Shown here in pieces: positions 1 through 9,055 of a DNA stretch of 64,000 bases; the stretch's first letter is position 1; each line of letters starts with the position of its first letter. The stretch is from Streptomyces albiflavescens. GTDB lineage: Bacteria; Actinomycetota; Actinomycetes; Streptomycetales; Streptomycetaceae. The notes under the pieces are model-generated. The model saw only the letters and a program-made list of their open reading frames with translations. It did not search any database and was not told where the DNA came from. The stretch lies in NCBI RefSeq assembly GCF_014645835.1, contig NZ_BMMM01000006.1:1-64000 (forward strand). Reading direction: 5' to 3'. The translations under genes were made by a program, and so were the position numbers.

Positions 1-148
1 GGCCAGCCCGCCATACGATCCTTGATCGCTTATGACCACTGATCACATCGGAATGACTCGTCTAGGGGATGTCACAGGTCGGCCCCAATGCCGGGCCCGT
101 TCCCCGGGCCCGGCACGCGATGGTGCGGGACCAGGTACGTTCGATTAC

Positions 149-1066
149 GTGGCTGGATTCAGGATCGGACGCGGCGGCCGGGACAACCGTGCACCGCAGG
201 CGCGACCGCAACAACACCGACCGTCGTACGGGCAGCAGGCACCGCAGAGAGGCCAGCAGCCGCCGTACGGCTATCCGTCTGCGCCCTCGCAGCCGCAGTA
301 CGGGGGGCAGCAGTACGGCGGTCAGGCCTACGGCGGTCAGCAGGGCGGCTGGCCCCACGGCGGCCAGGGCGAGCCGGAGTACTTCGGCGACGGACACCCG
401 CAGCAGGGCCCGGACCCGTACGCGGCGAACAGCCCCGGCCACACCCAGGCGTTCTCGATCGGCGAGGACCCCTACAGCCAGAGCGAGACCTACCGTGCGG
501 GCCAGGCGGCGGCCGCGCCGGTGGGCCCCCGCCTGCACTGGAAGGACCTGCTCAGGGGCATCGTCCTGTCCCCCAACCAGACCTTCCTGCAGATGCGCGA
601 CTACACGATGTGGGCCCCGGCCCTGATCGTGACGTTCATCTACGGCCTGCTCGCGGTCTTCGGCTTCGACGGAGCCCGCGAGGACGCGATCAACGCCACC
701 CTCTCCAACGCGGTCCCCATCGTCCTGACGACGGCCGTCGCCATCGTCATCAGCACCTTCATCCTGGGCGTGGTCACCCACACCCTGGCCCGCCAGCTCG
801 GCGGCGACGGGGCCTGGCAGCCCACGGTCGGCCTCTCGATGCTGATCATGTGCCTCACGGACACCCCACGCCTGCTCGTCGCCATGTTCTTCGGCGGCGA
901 CGCGCCCTTCGTCCAGCTCCTCGGCTGGGCCACCTGGGTCGCGGCGGGCGCCCTGCTGACCCTCATGGTCAGCAAGTCCCACGACCTCCCCTGGCCGAAG
1001 GCGCTCGGCGCGTCGGCCATCCAGCTGATCGCGATCCTGTCGATCGTCAAGCTGGGCACGTTCTAG
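149..1066 (+). CDS. Yip1-family integral membrane protein
   Basis: 305-aa membrane protein. The N-terminal 120 or so residues are low-complexity and rich in Gln, Gly, Tyr and Pro (repeated YGGQQ-like units). They are followed by a conserved KDLLRGIVLSP stretch and about five hydrophobic helices in the C-terminal half, the layout of actinobacterial Yip1-domain proteins. Function is unknown; a membrane-organising role is only a family guess. The frame is open from 32, but the GTG at 149 gives the usual VAGFRIGRG N-terminus. A TACGTT box seven bases upstream would fit a leaderless transcript. A strong terminator follows at 1098-1136, so it is probably monocistronic. Confidence 0.75.
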   Translation: MAGFRIGRGGRDNRAPQARPQQHRPSYGQQAPQRGQQPPYGYPSAPSQPQYGGQQYGGQAYGGQQGGWPHGGQGEPEYFGDGHPQQGPDPYAANSPGHTQAFSIGEDPYSQSETYRAGQAAAAPVGPRLHWKDLLRGIVLSPNQTFLQMRDYTMWAPALIVTFIYGLLAVFGFDGAREDAINATLSNAVPIVLTTAVAIVISTFILGVVTHTLARQLGGDGAWQPTVGLSMLIMCLTDTPRLLVAMFFGGDAPFVQLLGWATWVAAGALLTLMVSKSHDLPWPKALGASAIQLIAILSIVKLGTF

Positions 1067-1097
1067 TACTTCTTGCCCCAGTACTTCTCGCCCTTAC

Positions 1098-1136
1098 GAG
1101 AGGGGGCTTCAGGCACAACGCCTGAAGCCCCCTCTC
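1098..1136 (+). terminator. Rho-independent terminator
   Basis: Perfect 17-bp stem (1098-1114 with 1120-1136) and a 5-nt ACAAC loop, followed by CTTTG. It lies 31 bases after the Yip1-like stop codon. The following stretch to 1362 holds only a short GTCGGCCTCGTCG repeat and no convincing gene. Confidence 0.85.
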
Positions 1137-1362
1137 TTTGCGTTTCACCACGCCGGGCGTCCTGGCCGAAGCGGCGCCGTCGGCCTCGTCGCGCCGTCGG
1201 CCTCGTCGGTGCTCCGGGGGCGATCTTGACCGATCGACCGGAGAATGAGCCTGGCGGACTCGCTCTCAGGCGATGGCCGACGATGCCACCGTCGTCAGCG
1301 GCGATGGCGAGAGCCCGGGACGCGCTCCGCTCACCGTGAGCGGAAAGAAGGGCTGATCGGGC

Positions 1363-2343
1363 ATGGCGGACGAGCGAGCCGAACGCATCGCGGAGTTCAT
1401 CGAGCCGCTGCGGGTGAAACCGGGCTCGACGGTGAACCTGGGCCGGGACTTCGACCCTCGCTACAAGGCCGGCCTGAAGAAGCGCGACGGGGTCGAACTG
1501 CTGCGGACCGGCGTGTCCCTGCTGGCCGAGTACCAGGAGCGGCTGGCCGCCCAGGACACGTACGGCGTACTGCTCTGTCTCCAGGCGCTCGACGCCGGGG
1601 GCAAGGACGGGACGATCCGCCACGTCATGAGCGGCGTCAATCCCCAGGGCGTACGGGTCAGCAGTTTCAAGGTGCCCTCCAGCGAGGAACTCGACCACGA
1701 CTACCTGTGGCGTTACGCCATTCGGCTCCCCGCGCGCGGGGAGATCGCCATCTTCAACCGCTCGCACTACGAGGAGGTTCTCGTGGTGCGCGTGCACTCC
1801 GAGAACCTCGTCCGGCAGAAGCTGCCGGACGACGCGCGCGGGCCGGGGGTATGGGATCGCCGCTACCGGGAGATCAACAACTGGGAGCGCTACCTCACGG
1901 ACAACGGGTTCAAGGTGGTGAAGATCTTCCTGAACCTCTCCAAGGAGGAGCAGCGCACCCGCTTCATGAAGCGGATCGACCTGCCGGAGAAGAACTGGAA
2001 GTTCTCCGCGGCCGACGTCCGGGAGCGGCACCGGTGGGACGACTACCAGCACGCGTTCTCCGAGATGCTGTCGGCAACGAGTACGAAGTGGGCGCCCTGG
2101 TACGTCGTACCGGCGGACCGGAAGTGGTTCGCGCGGATATGCGCGGCGGCGGTGCTCGCGCACACCCTGATGGACATCGATCCCCAGTACCCCGAGGTGG
2201 GGGAGCAGACACGGAAGGACCTGCTCGCGACCAAGCGGGAGCTGGAGCAGGAGGCCCCCGCTGGTGCCCCGGCCGACCCGTATGCCGCCCGGCATCCGGC
2301 GGCCGACCGGGCCGGGAGAGAGGGGAAGACGAAGCGCGGCTAG
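1363..2343 (+). CDS. PPK2-family polyphosphate kinase
   Basis: 326 aa, the usual length for the single-domain polyphosphate:nucleotide phosphotransferase family. It should transfer phosphate between polyphosphate and a nucleoside mono- or diphosphate in the cytoplasm. The Walker A motif DAGGKDG is at residues 77-83, the lid and Walker B region GEIAIFNRSHYEEV at 126-139, and an RIDLPEKNWKFS segment typical of the family follows. The ATG has a GAAGGG ribosome site. The tail after about residue 290 is hydrophilic and variable. The P-type ATPase starts 76 bases downstream in the same direction, so the pair may be co-transcribed. Which nucleotide it prefers cannot be read from the sequence. Confidence 0.92.
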   Translation: MADERAERIAEFIEPLRVKPGSTVNLGRDFDPRYKAGLKKRDGVELLRTGVSLLAEYQERLAAQDTYGVLLCLQALDAGGKDGTIRHVMSGVNPQGVRVSSFKVPSSEELDHDYLWRYAIRLPARGEIAIFNRSHYEEVLVVRVHSENLVRQKLPDDARGPGVWDRRYREINNWERYLTDNGFKVVKIFLNLSKEEQRTRFMKRIDLPEKNWKFSAADVRERHRWDDYQHAFSEMLSATSTKWAPWYVVPADRKWFARICAAAVLAHTLMDIDPQYPEVGEQTRKDLLATKRELEQEAPAGAPADPYAARHPAADRAGREGKTKRG

Positions 2344-2419
2344 GACCCGGAGGACCGGCTAGGACCCGAAGGACCGGCCGGGGCCTGCGGACCGGCCGGA
2401 CCGGATCGGAGGCACGACG

Positions 2420-5143
2420 ATGACGGTGCAGTCAGACGCCGGGGCAGAGCGGCCCGCAGCTCCACAGGACGACTGGTACGCGCGTTCTCCCGAGGATCTC
2501 GTGGCGACGTTCGGTGTGGATCCGGCGACCGGTCTCTCCGCGGCACGGGCCGCCGAACTCCTGGCCGCGTACGGCCCGAACGCACTGCCCGAGGAGAAGC
2601 GGACTCCGGCCTGGCGCCGGTTCCTCGACCAATACCGCAGTTACATGCAGCTCGTCCTCATGGCCGCGGCGGTCGTCTCCCTGCTCATCAAGGAGTGGAG
2701 CACCGCGATCCTGCTGTTCGCGCTGACACTGTTGAACGCGGTCGTGGGCCTGCGCCAGGAGGGCAAGGCCGAGAGCGCGATGAACGCGCTGAAGTCGATG
2801 ATGAAGGCGACGGCGCGGGTGCGCAGGGACGGCACGGAGTCGCAGATCCCCGCCGAACAGCTCGTCGTCGGCGACACGGTGCTCATTGCCGCCGGGGACC
2901 AGGTGCCGGCGGACGGACGCATCATCGAGGCCAACGCCCTGCAGATCGACGAGTCGGCACTCACCGGCGAAAGCGTTCCCGCCACGAAGGACGCCGACAC
3001 CCTGCCCGCCGGCCGACCGGCACCCGGTGACCAGACCAACATGGCGTTCATGAACACCCCGGTCACCCACGGCAGCGGCGTTCTCGTCGTCACCGCGACC
3101 GGCGCGGGCACCGAGCTGGGCAAGATCTCCGGGATGCTGTCGGCCACCGAGAAGGAGGAGCCGCCGCTCACCAGGGAACTCAACAACCTGACGCTGTGGA
3201 TCACGGGGGCAGCGGGCCTGACCATGATCGTGATGTTCGCCCTGGGCCGCGAGCGGGGCCAGGCCTGGGACGTCCTGTTCGTCAGCGCGGTCTCGCTGGC
3301 CATCGCCGCCATACCCGAGGCCCTGCCGACCGTGACCCAGGCGATCCTGTCCGTCGGCAGCCTCAACCTGGCGAAACGCAACGCCATCGTCAAGGAACTG
3401 CCGTCGGTCGAGACGCTGGCGTTCACGTCGGCGATCAACTCGGACAAGACCGGCACCCTGACGATGAACCAGATGACCGCGGTCGAAGTGGTGAGTCCCA
3501 CCGACCGATACACCGTCTCGGGCACGGGCTACGGGCTCGCGGGCAAGATCCACCATGCCGCGGGTTCCTCCGGGGGCATCGAGGACGCGATCCTGCCGTA
3601 CGTGGTGGCCAGCGACGCGACGCTGGTCGACGGCGAGGTGGTGGGCGATCCAACCGAGGGCGCGCTGCTGGTGCTCGCGCACAAGGCCGGGCTGGACATC
3701 GACGCCACCAGGGAGGGCCTTCCCCGGCTCGCCACACTGCCGTTCGACCCGGGCTACAAGCTGATGGCCACCTTCAACTCGGCGGTCGACGCCTCCGGGC
3801 GTCAGGTGGTCCGCTGCTTCGTCAAGGGCGCGGCCCCGGCGGTGGTGGCGCGGGCCACCACCGCACTCGCGGCGGGCGAGACCATCCCGTGGGGCGCCGA
3901 ACTGCTCGGGCGCGCCGAGGCACTGACCGAGCGCATGGGCGGCGAGGGGCGCCGGGTGATGGCCGCGGCCACCCGTGATCTGGCCCCGGCGGGCTTCGAC
4001 CCGGACGGGGACCTGCTCCCGTACGTCACCGCATTGCGGATGACCAGCCTCGTCGGCATGGTCGATCCTCCCCGTGAGGAGTCCAGGGCCGCCGTGGCCG
4101 ACGCCCAGGCGGCGCACATCCGGGTCCGCATGGTGACCGGGGACGACGTCACCACCGGGGCGGCGATCGCCCGGCAGCTCGGCATCCCCGGCGAGGCCGT
4201 CCTCGGCGCCGATTTCGCCGCCCTGACCGAGGACGAGCGGCTCGCCCGCATCGACGGCATCGGCGTGGTCGGGCGGGTCGCGCCGGAGCACAAGGTGCTG
4301 CTCGCCGACACGCTCAAGAAGAAGGGCGATGTCGTGGCGATGACCGGGGACGGCGTCAACGACGCACCCGCCATCAAGGCCGCCGACATCGGCATCGCCA
4401 TGGGCAGCGGCACGGACGTGGCGAAGAACGCCGGACGCATGATCCTCTCCGACGACAACTTCGCCACCATCGTCTACGCCGTGGAGCAGGGCCGGAAGAT
4501 CTACGACAACCTCACCAAGTACATCCGGTTCGTGCTGCTTCTGCTGGTCACGTTCGTGCTGACATTCCTCGGGGCGACCGTCTTCAACATCGCCGCCGGT
4601 GAACCCTTCACCCCGCCGCAGGTCCTCTGGATCCACTTCGTCGTCAACGCCTCCTTCGGCTTCGCGCTCGGCTTCGACCAGGGGAGCCCCGGACTCATGC
4701 GGCGCACACCGCGTCCACGAGGGGAGTCGGTGCTCACCCGCGCCGTGCTGGTCACGGTCGGGCTCGGTGGACTGGTTATCACCGTCGTCCTGCTCGGACT
4801 GATCAGGCTCGGTCAGGCTCACTTCGGCAGCGTCGGCGTCGGTCAGTCGATCGCGTTCACCGCTTTCGCGCTTTGTCTGATCGTGGCCGCGTTCGAATGC
4901 CGCAGTGAGACGGATTCGGTGCTGACGACGTCCACCTTCGACAGCAAGCAGATGAACTGGGTGGCGGTGGCCCAGTTCGTGCTCGCGGTGGCGGTGACCC
5001 AGATGGACGGGTTCCGACGCATCCTCGGGACGACCGAGATCAACGCCCGCCAGTTCGGCTGGGCGCTGCTGTCCGCCGTCGTGCTCCTGGTGCTGTGGGA
5101 ACTGGGCAAGTTCCTCGCCCGTCGGTTGAGGGGCACAGAGTGA
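2420..5143 (+). CDS. P-type cation-transporting ATPase (P2-like)
   Basis: 907-aa cation pump of the Ca2+/Na+-type P2 family. Seen in order: N-terminal cation-ATPase domain (about 15-75), first helix pair, actuator motif LTGES near residue 181, PEALPT helix near 299, phosphorylation motif SDKTGTLT with Asp342, nucleotide-binding domain, MVTGDDVTTG, the hinge TGDGVNDAPA near 642, then six C-terminal helices. PEALPT replaces the PEGLP of SERCA pumps and the residue before SDKTG is Asn rather than Cys, as in some actinobacterial members; ion specificity is therefore uncertain. A GGAGG site lies 7 bases before the ATG. It sits directly behind a polyphosphate kinase, which could link it to energy or cation stress. 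Confidence 0.9.
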   Translation: MTVQSDAGAERPAAPQDDWYARSPEDLVATFGVDPATGLSAARAAELLAAYGPNALPEEKRTPAWRRFLDQYRSYMQLVLMAAAVVSLLIKEWSTAILLFALTLLNAVVGLRQEGKAESAMNALKSMMKATARVRRDGTESQIPAEQLVVGDTVLIAAGDQVPADGRIIEANALQIDESALTGESVPATKDADTLPAGRPAPGDQTNMAFMNTPVTHGSGVLVVTATGAGTELGKISGMLSATEKEEPPLTRELNNLTLWITGAAGLTMIVMFALGRERGQAWDVLFVSAVSLAIAAIPEALPTVTQAILSVGSLNLAKRNAIVKELPSVETLAFTSAINSDKTGTLTMNQMTAVEVVSPTDRYTVSGTGYGLAGKIHHAAGSSGGIEDAILPYVVASDATLVDGEVVGDPTEGALLVLAHKAGLDIDATREGLPRLATLPFDPGYKLMATFNSAVDASGRQVVRCFVKGAAPAVVARATTALAAGETIPWGAELLGRAEALTERMGGEGRRVMAAATRDLAPAGFDPDGDLLPYVTALRMTSLVGMVDPPREESRAAVADAQAAHIRVRMVTGDDVTTGAAIARQLGIPGEAVLGADFAALTEDERLARIDGIGVVGRVAPEHKVLLADTLKKKGDVVAMTGDGVNDAPAIKAADIGIAMGSGTDVAKNAGRMILSDDNFATIVYAVEQGRKIYDNLTKYIRFVLLLLVTFVLTFLGATVFNIAAGEPFTPPQVLWIHFVVNASFGFALGFDQGSPGLMRRTPRPRGESVLTRAVLVTVGLGGLVITVVLLGLIRLGQAHFGSVGVGQSIAFTAFALCLIVAAFECRSETDSVLTTSTFDSKQMNWVAVAQFVLAVAVTQMDGFRRILGTTEINARQFGWALLSAVVLLVLWELGKFLARRLRGTE

Positions 5144-5168
5144 CCCGTCGCTCTGCCCTGCCCCGTGC

Positions 5169-5208
5169 GCCTGCCTCGCCCTCCTCAGGGGCTATCGGCG
5201 AGGCAGGC
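5169..5208. terminator. Probable bidirectional stem-loop terminator
   Basis: Perfect 12-bp inverted repeat GCCTGCCTCGCC / GGCGAGGCAGGC (5169-5180 and 5197-5208) with a 16-nt loop, between the convergent ATPase and glycosyltransferase genes. It has no long T-run, as is common in Streptomyces. Confidence 0.6.
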
Positions 5209-5216
5209 CGCGAGGA

Positions 5217-5295
5217 GATCGGGGCGCTGCGCCGACGCGCGCCCACGTGTGGATGGGGATCGGGGCGCTGCGCCGACGCGCGCCCACGTGTGGAT
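5217..5295. repeat. Two-copy 38-bp direct repeat
   Basis: The 38 bases at 5217-5254 recur exactly at 5258-5295 (period 41). Each copy contains CGCTGCGCCGACGCGCG and CCCACGTGTGG. It lies in the spacer between convergent genes and encodes nothing convincing. Confidence 0.85.
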
Positions 5296-5385
5296 AGGGC
5301 CAGCAGCCATGAGTCGATCAGCGCTTAGCGCGGCCCCGGTCAGAACAGAGCCGGTCGGACAGCCCCGCCTCATGAAAGCGTGAGG

Positions 5386-6906
5386 CTAGCTGGTGCGGCT
5401 GGTGCGGACCAGCAAGGACACCGTGAGGCCGGTGGGGCGCGCTTCTTCGGACACCTTGTAGTGGGCCTGCAGCGCCGCCGCCTGGGTGGGGGGCAGCCCG
5501 TGCAGCGGATCCGGCGCGTTCCCCTCCACCACCACCCAGATCCGCTTCTCGCCCCGCAGGCACCGGGCCGGCTCGAGGCACTCGGTCGCCGCCAGGTCGT
5601 TGCGCCGGATCGGTGACTCGGAGAGGAAGACGTCGCGCAGCTTCAGGTCGCGGGGTAGGTAGTAGCTGACGCCCAGCGAGAGGGCCTCCTCCTGGACCCG
5701 GTTGTAGACGATCGCGTCGCCGGATGCGTAGCCCTGCTGGATGGTTCGTGCGGCCGCGGCGAAGTCGGGGCCGCCCGGCCAGTAGTGCGCGAGCGGCTCG
5801 CGCATGGATTTCTGGTCCGAGAGCGTGAGCAGGGTGAGGGCCGCGAGGACCGACGCGATCACCCGCCGGGACCGCGCCCCGGTGGCGAGCCCGGCCCCGG
5901 CCAGCATCGCGAGCGCCGGCAGGGTGAACAGCATGTAGCGGAAGTAGAAGTACGAGACGTGTCCGTGGGAGACCGCCCAGATCAGCAGGACGGGCGCCAC
6001 GGCCGACACGGTGCAGAAGACGACGGCGTCGCGGCGCGCCTGGCAGGCGACGAGGGCCAGCAGGAGCACCGTCCCCGCGCACAGGCCGGAGTAGAACAGC
6101 TGGGACCAGATGTCGATCAGGTCCCACGACTCCGGCTTGGTGATCCACCAGATCTGCCGCGCGGTTTGGGCCCTGCCCAGCACCACGACCGGGACCAGCC
6201 AGACCACGCCGGCCAGGACCGCGCAGCCGAAGCCGAGCCAGGTCCGGCGGTCGCGCCGGGCCCGCATGGCCACCAGGACCAGATGCCCGATCAGGCACGT
6301 CAACGCGATCAAGTGGAACAGTCCGACGGCCGTCAGGGCGAGCGCGTAACCCGCCCATCGCCACGGGCTGCCGGGACGGTCCAGGGCCCTCAGCAGCAGC
6401 AGCGCGGACAGGATCACGGCCAGCATCACCAGGGCATAGGGGCGGGCCTCGTGGGCGAAGCGGCTCACGCCCGGGATCAGGGCGAACAGCAGACCGGCGG
6501 CCAGTCCCGCGCGGTGGCCGAACAGCCGCCGCCCGACCAGCGCGACACAGCAGGCGGCACCGGTCATGGCCAGCGCTGAGGGCATGCGCAGGGCGAGGGC
6601 CGAGTCACCGAAGACGCTCGTCCAGGCGTGCAGGATCAGGTAGTACGTGCCCATCACCCCGTCCACCCGCTGCACCGTGGCCAGCACCTGGCCGACGCTG
6701 CGGCCGGACATGTCCCAGCTCGTCAACTCGTCGCGGCCGAGTAGCGGTTCGCCGATCCGGTACATCGCCAGGAGGAGAGTGGCCATCGCCGGCCACCCCC
6801 ACAGACGGACCGCGGTCGCCTTCCGGTCGCCGTGCTGTGCTTCGCGGGCCGGATCGTCGTCCGTGCGCGGGGCAGTAGGGGAGAGAGTTGCCATGGCGAA
6901 AGCCAT
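5386..6906 (-). CDS. PMT-type (GT39/GT-C) membrane glycosyltransferase
   Basis: 506 aa with about 11-12 hydrophobic helices and the GT-C signature: first extracytoplasmic loop GRDELTSWDMSG carrying an acidic pair, FAHEARPYALVML further on, and a soluble C-terminal domain of about 130 residues. Members use polyprenyl-phosphate sugars to glycosylate proteins or cell-wall glycans on the outer membrane face. No neighbour reveals the acceptor. Two in-frame ATGs (6906 and 6894) compete and neither has a strong ribosome site, so the start is uncertain. It converges on the ATPase gene; the parS palindrome lies about 110 bases upstream. Confidence 0.85.
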   Translation of the reverse strand: MAFAMATLSPTAPRTDDDPAREAQHGDRKATAVRLWGWPAMATLLLAMYRIGEPLLGRDELTSWDMSGRSVGQVLATVQRVDGVMGTYYLILHAWTSVFGDSALALRMPSALAMTGAACCVALVGRRLFGHRAGLAAGLLFALIPGVSRFAHEARPYALVMLAVILSALLLLRALDRPGSPWRWAGYALALTAVGLFHLIALTCLIGHLVLVAMRARRDRRTWLGFGCAVLAGVVWLVPVVVLGRAQTARQIWWITKPESWDLIDIWSQLFYSGLCAGTVLLLALVACQARRDAVVFCTVSAVAPVLLIWAVSHGHVSYFYFRYMLFTLPALAMLAGAGLATGARSRRVIASVLAALTLLTLSDQKSMREPLAHYWPGGPDFAAAARTIQQGYASGDAIVYNRVQEEALSLGVSYYLPRDLKLRDVFLSESPIRRNDLAATECLEPARCLRGEKRIWVVVEGNAPDPLHGLPPTQAAALQAHYKVSEEARPTGLTVSLLVRTSRTS

Positions 6907-7016
6907 AGCGGCGCGGCGGCGCGAGCGTCAGCCGTGACCCGCCCGGTGCGGGCGGCTTTCCCCTGTTCGGCCCCGGGCTGTTACGGGACCGAGCCCATGG
7001 GGAGACCCGCTCGCAC

Positions 7017-7038
7017 GCATGTTTCACGTGAAACATGC
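7017..7038. promoter_or_regulatory. parS: parS centromere site (ParB box)
   Basis: Perfect 22-bp palindrome whose core TGTTTCACGTGAAACA (7020-7035) matches the chromosomal ParB-binding consensus of Streptomyces and other bacteria. It lies in the intergenic gap between the divergent glycosyltransferase and the convergent end of the phosphoribosyltransferase gene. In Streptomyces such sites cluster around oriC, so this places the window in the origin-proximal core. Confidence 0.93.
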
Positions 7039-7110
7039 ACATGTGAGAAGTTGAGCCACGTTCGCCACGATGCTCGGTCGAGGGTTACGTCCGATACACA
7101 GCCATGGAGT

Positions 7111-7138
7111 GAGGCCCCCGACGGCAGCCGAGGGCCTC
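7111..7138 (-). terminator. Possible stem-loop terminator
   Basis: GAGGCCC (7111-7117) pairs with GGGCCTC (7132-7138), about 40 bases beyond the phosphoribosyltransferase stop. Short stem and no T-run. Confidence 0.4.
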
Positions 7139-7178
7139 TCCTCCTACGCGGGCAGTAACGCTCATGACATTTCGCAGG

Positions 7179-7688
7179 TCAGAGCGCTTCCTTGGACGGC
7201 GTCACCGGCTCGCCCGACTTACGTACTACAGGCAACACACTCCACGGGAAGTTGATCCACTCATCGGTCCGCTTCCACACGTACTCGCACTTCACGAGCG
7301 AGTGGGACTTCTCATAGATCACCGCGGTGCGGACCTCGGCGACCGCGTCGACGCAGAAGTCGTGCACGAGCTTGAGCGTCTTGCCGGTGTCCGCGACGTC
7401 GTCGGTGATCAGGACCTTCTTCTGGGAGAAGTCGATGGCGTTGGGAAGGGGCGCCAGCATGACGGGCATCGGAAGGGTGGTCCCGACGCCCGTGTAGAAC
7501 TCGACGTTCACGAGGTGAATGTTCTTGCAGTCCAGGGCGTAGGCGAGCCCGCCCGCGACGAAGACACCGCCGCGGGCTATGGACAGCACGATGTCGGGCT
7601 CGTATCCGTCGTCGGCGATGGTCTGCGCGAGCTCGCGAACCGCGACTCCGAACGCCTCGTAGGTGAGGTTCTCACGCGCCTGGGACAT
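7179..7688 (-). CDS. Phosphoribosyltransferase
   Basis: 169-aa type I phosphoribosyltransferase of the xanthine/hypoxanthine-guanine class. It probably salvages a purine base with PRPP in the cytoplasm. The PRPP loop KKVLITDDVADTGKT is present, and DIVLSIARGGVFVAGGLAYAL gives the N-terminal core. Two ATGs are possible (7694 and 7688); GAGGG lies 7 bases before the second, which I chose. The dcd stop codon overlaps this ribosome site, so translation is likely coupled to dcd and the two form a nucleotide-metabolism operon. The exact base substrate cannot be decided. Confidence 0.88.
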   Translation of the reverse strand: MSQARENLTYEAFGVAVRELAQTIADDGYEPDIVLSIARGGVFVAGGLAYALDCKNIHLVNVEFYTGVGTTLPMPVMLAPLPNAIDFSQKKVLITDDVADTGKTLKLVHDFCVDAVAEVRTAVIYEKSHSLVKCEYVWKRTDEWINFPWSVLPVVRKSGEPVTPSKEAL

Positions 7689-7698
7689 GCTCATGCCC

Positions 7699-8274
7699 TC
7701 ACACCTGGGTCCGATGGAAGTTGAGGAAGGACCGGGAGGCGGTCGGCCCGCGCTGCCCCTGGTAGCGGGACCCGTACCGATCGCTGCCGTACGGGAACTC
7801 GGCCGGCGAGCTGAGCCGGAACATGCACAGCTGCCCGATCTTCATGCCCGGCCACAGCTTGATGGGGAGCGTCGCGAGGTTGGACAGCTCAAGGGTGACG
7901 TGCCCGGAGAACCCGGGGTCGATGAACCCGGCCGTGGAGTGGGTGACAAGCCCGAGCCGCCCGAGCGAGCTCTTCCCCTCGAGCCGCGAGGCGAGGTCGT
8001 CGGGCAGCGTGATGACCTCGTAGGTCGAGGCGAGCACGAACTCCCCGGGGTGCAGGATGAACGGCTCATCGCCCTCGGGCTCGACGAGCCGCGTCAGATC
8101 CGCCTGCTCGACGGAGGGGTCGATATGCGGGTAGCGGTGGTTCTCGAACACCCGGAAGTAGCGGTCGAGCCGCACGTCGATGCTCGACGGCTGCACCATG
8201 GATTCGTCGTAGGGATCGATCCGGACCCGCCCGGCGTCGATCTCGGCCCGGATGTCCTTGTCTGAGAGAAGCAC
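7699..8274 (-). CDS. dcd: dCTP deaminase
   Basis: 191 aa, the normal length of monofunctional dCTP deaminase, which makes dUTP for dTMP synthesis. Recognisable blocks are the N-terminal MLLSDKDIR, MVQPSSIDVRL, LHPGEFVLA, the catalytic/nucleotide region EGKSSLGRLGL, HSTAGFIDPGFSGH with the family Glu in VTLELSN, and the C-terminal YQGQRGPTASR. The start is the GTG at 8274 (reads MLLSDKDIRAEI); the frame stays open further upstream but homology begins here. The phosphoribosyltransferase follows after 10 bases. Confidence 0.96.
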   Translation of the reverse strand: MLLSDKDIRAEIDAGRVRIDPYDESMVQPSSIDVRLDRYFRVFENHRYPHIDPSVEQADLTRLVEPEGDEPFILHPGEFVLASTYEVITLPDDLASRLEGKSSLGRLGLVTHSTAGFIDPGFSGHVTLELSNLATLPIKLWPGMKIGQLCMFRLSSPAEFPYGSDRYGSRYQGQRGPTASRSFLNFHRTQV

Positions 8275-8366
8275 GTCCCGAGGATACGCAAGGCGCGCGG
8301 ACCGGCCACAATCGTGACGGTGCGCGCGCCTGCCCACGTCGGCGTGAACGCTTCTGCTTTCTGCCC

Positions 8367-8525
8367 CTAGTGCTTCTCCAGCTCCACCGGAACGACGTTC
8401 CGGAGCCGCGCACACCGCGGACACCGGATCAACCGACCGGGACCGAGCCGCTCGGCCTGCTGCATCGGGAACGAAGCGGTGCTGAACACGTGCCCCTCGG
8501 CACAACGGACGACGGTGCGCTCCAT
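8367..8525 (-). CDS. Small CxxC protein, hypothetical
   Basis: 52-aa protein, MERTVVRCAEGHVFSTASFP at the start and a C-terminal RCPRC. The CAEGH and CPRC pairs could form a small zinc ribbon. The ATG has an AGAGG ribosome site 6 bases upstream. The type is recurrent beside dcd in streptomycetes as far as I recall, but no function is known. The frame is open upstream to 8771, but the extension has no homology-like composition. Confidence 0.65.
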   Translation of the reverse strand: MERTVVRCAEGHVFSTASFPMQQAERLGPGRLIRCPRCARLRNVVPVELEKH

Positions 8526-8799
8526 CAAGTCCTCTGAGTCCCTTCCCCAAGAGCCTTCGTCACGCACTGGCGTGACTGACGACGAAAGCCACATTACGGG
8601 ATCAAAGGGACGGCCCTCCAGGCGGCACTCCGGTCCCGCCCAGACCCTTCTCCGAGCCACCACCGTACGCCCCAACTCCGGTCCCCCGCAGCCGCATCCA
8701 CCCTCCGAAACGCGAGCGGGCCCCGCGGCTCCAGCGCCGGGGGCCAGGCATGAGGTAGAGTGAGCGAGCAATTAGACACCGGCTCAACCGGCGTCTTAC

Positions 8800-8873
8800 G
8801 CGGGTGTAGTTTAATGGTAGAACATCAGCTTCCCAAGCTGAGAGCGCGAGTTCGATTCTCGTCACCCGCTCCA
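8800..8873 (+). tRNA. tRNA-Gly (CCC anticodon)
   Basis: Complete cloverleaf: acceptor arms GCGGGTG (8800-8806) and CACCCGC (8863-8869), anticodon stem TCAGC/GCTGA around the loop TTCCCAA with anticodon CCC at 8832-8834, T-loop TTCGATT, discriminator T and an encoded CCA (8871-8873). Confidence 0.97.
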
Positions 8874-8878
8874 TGCGA

Positions 8879-8905
8879 AACCCCCAGGTCAGAGACCCGG
8901 GGGTT
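8879..8905 (+). terminator. tRNA-Gly terminator
   Basis: 12-bp stem with one mismatch (8879-8890 with 8894-8905), 3-nt AGA loop, followed by CTTTGTTG, six bases after the tRNA. Confidence 0.85.
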
Positions 8906-8973
8906 CTTTGTTGTCCAGACCGGAGGCGGGGTGCGTGCCCCTGGCGCACCATGAGGGTTTCGGTGGCTCCTGC

Positions 8974-9005
8974 TGCCCTCGCTTCCCTGCAGGAGAGCGA
9001 GGGCA
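8974..9005. terminator. Stem-loop terminator
   Basis: TGCCCTCGCT (8974-8983) pairs perfectly with AGCGAGGGCA (8996-9005), followed on the plus strand by CTTTTAT. It may back up the tRNA terminator or end the convergent secreted-protein gene. Confidence 0.6.
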
Positions 9006-9055
9006 CTTTTATGTGATCGCCGTGCGGGCGTGAGCTGTCGAGAGCGACGTTCGGG

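Noticed and set aside
2432..4822. Very long open frame antisense to the P-type ATPase (796 codons)
   Set aside because: Codon composition is that of a GC-rich shadow (Arg, Gly, His, Asp, Val-rich) and the sense strand encodes a clear ATPase.
6832..7158. Plus-strand frame spanning the parS palindrome
   Set aside because: No ribosome site or family; product is shadow-like.
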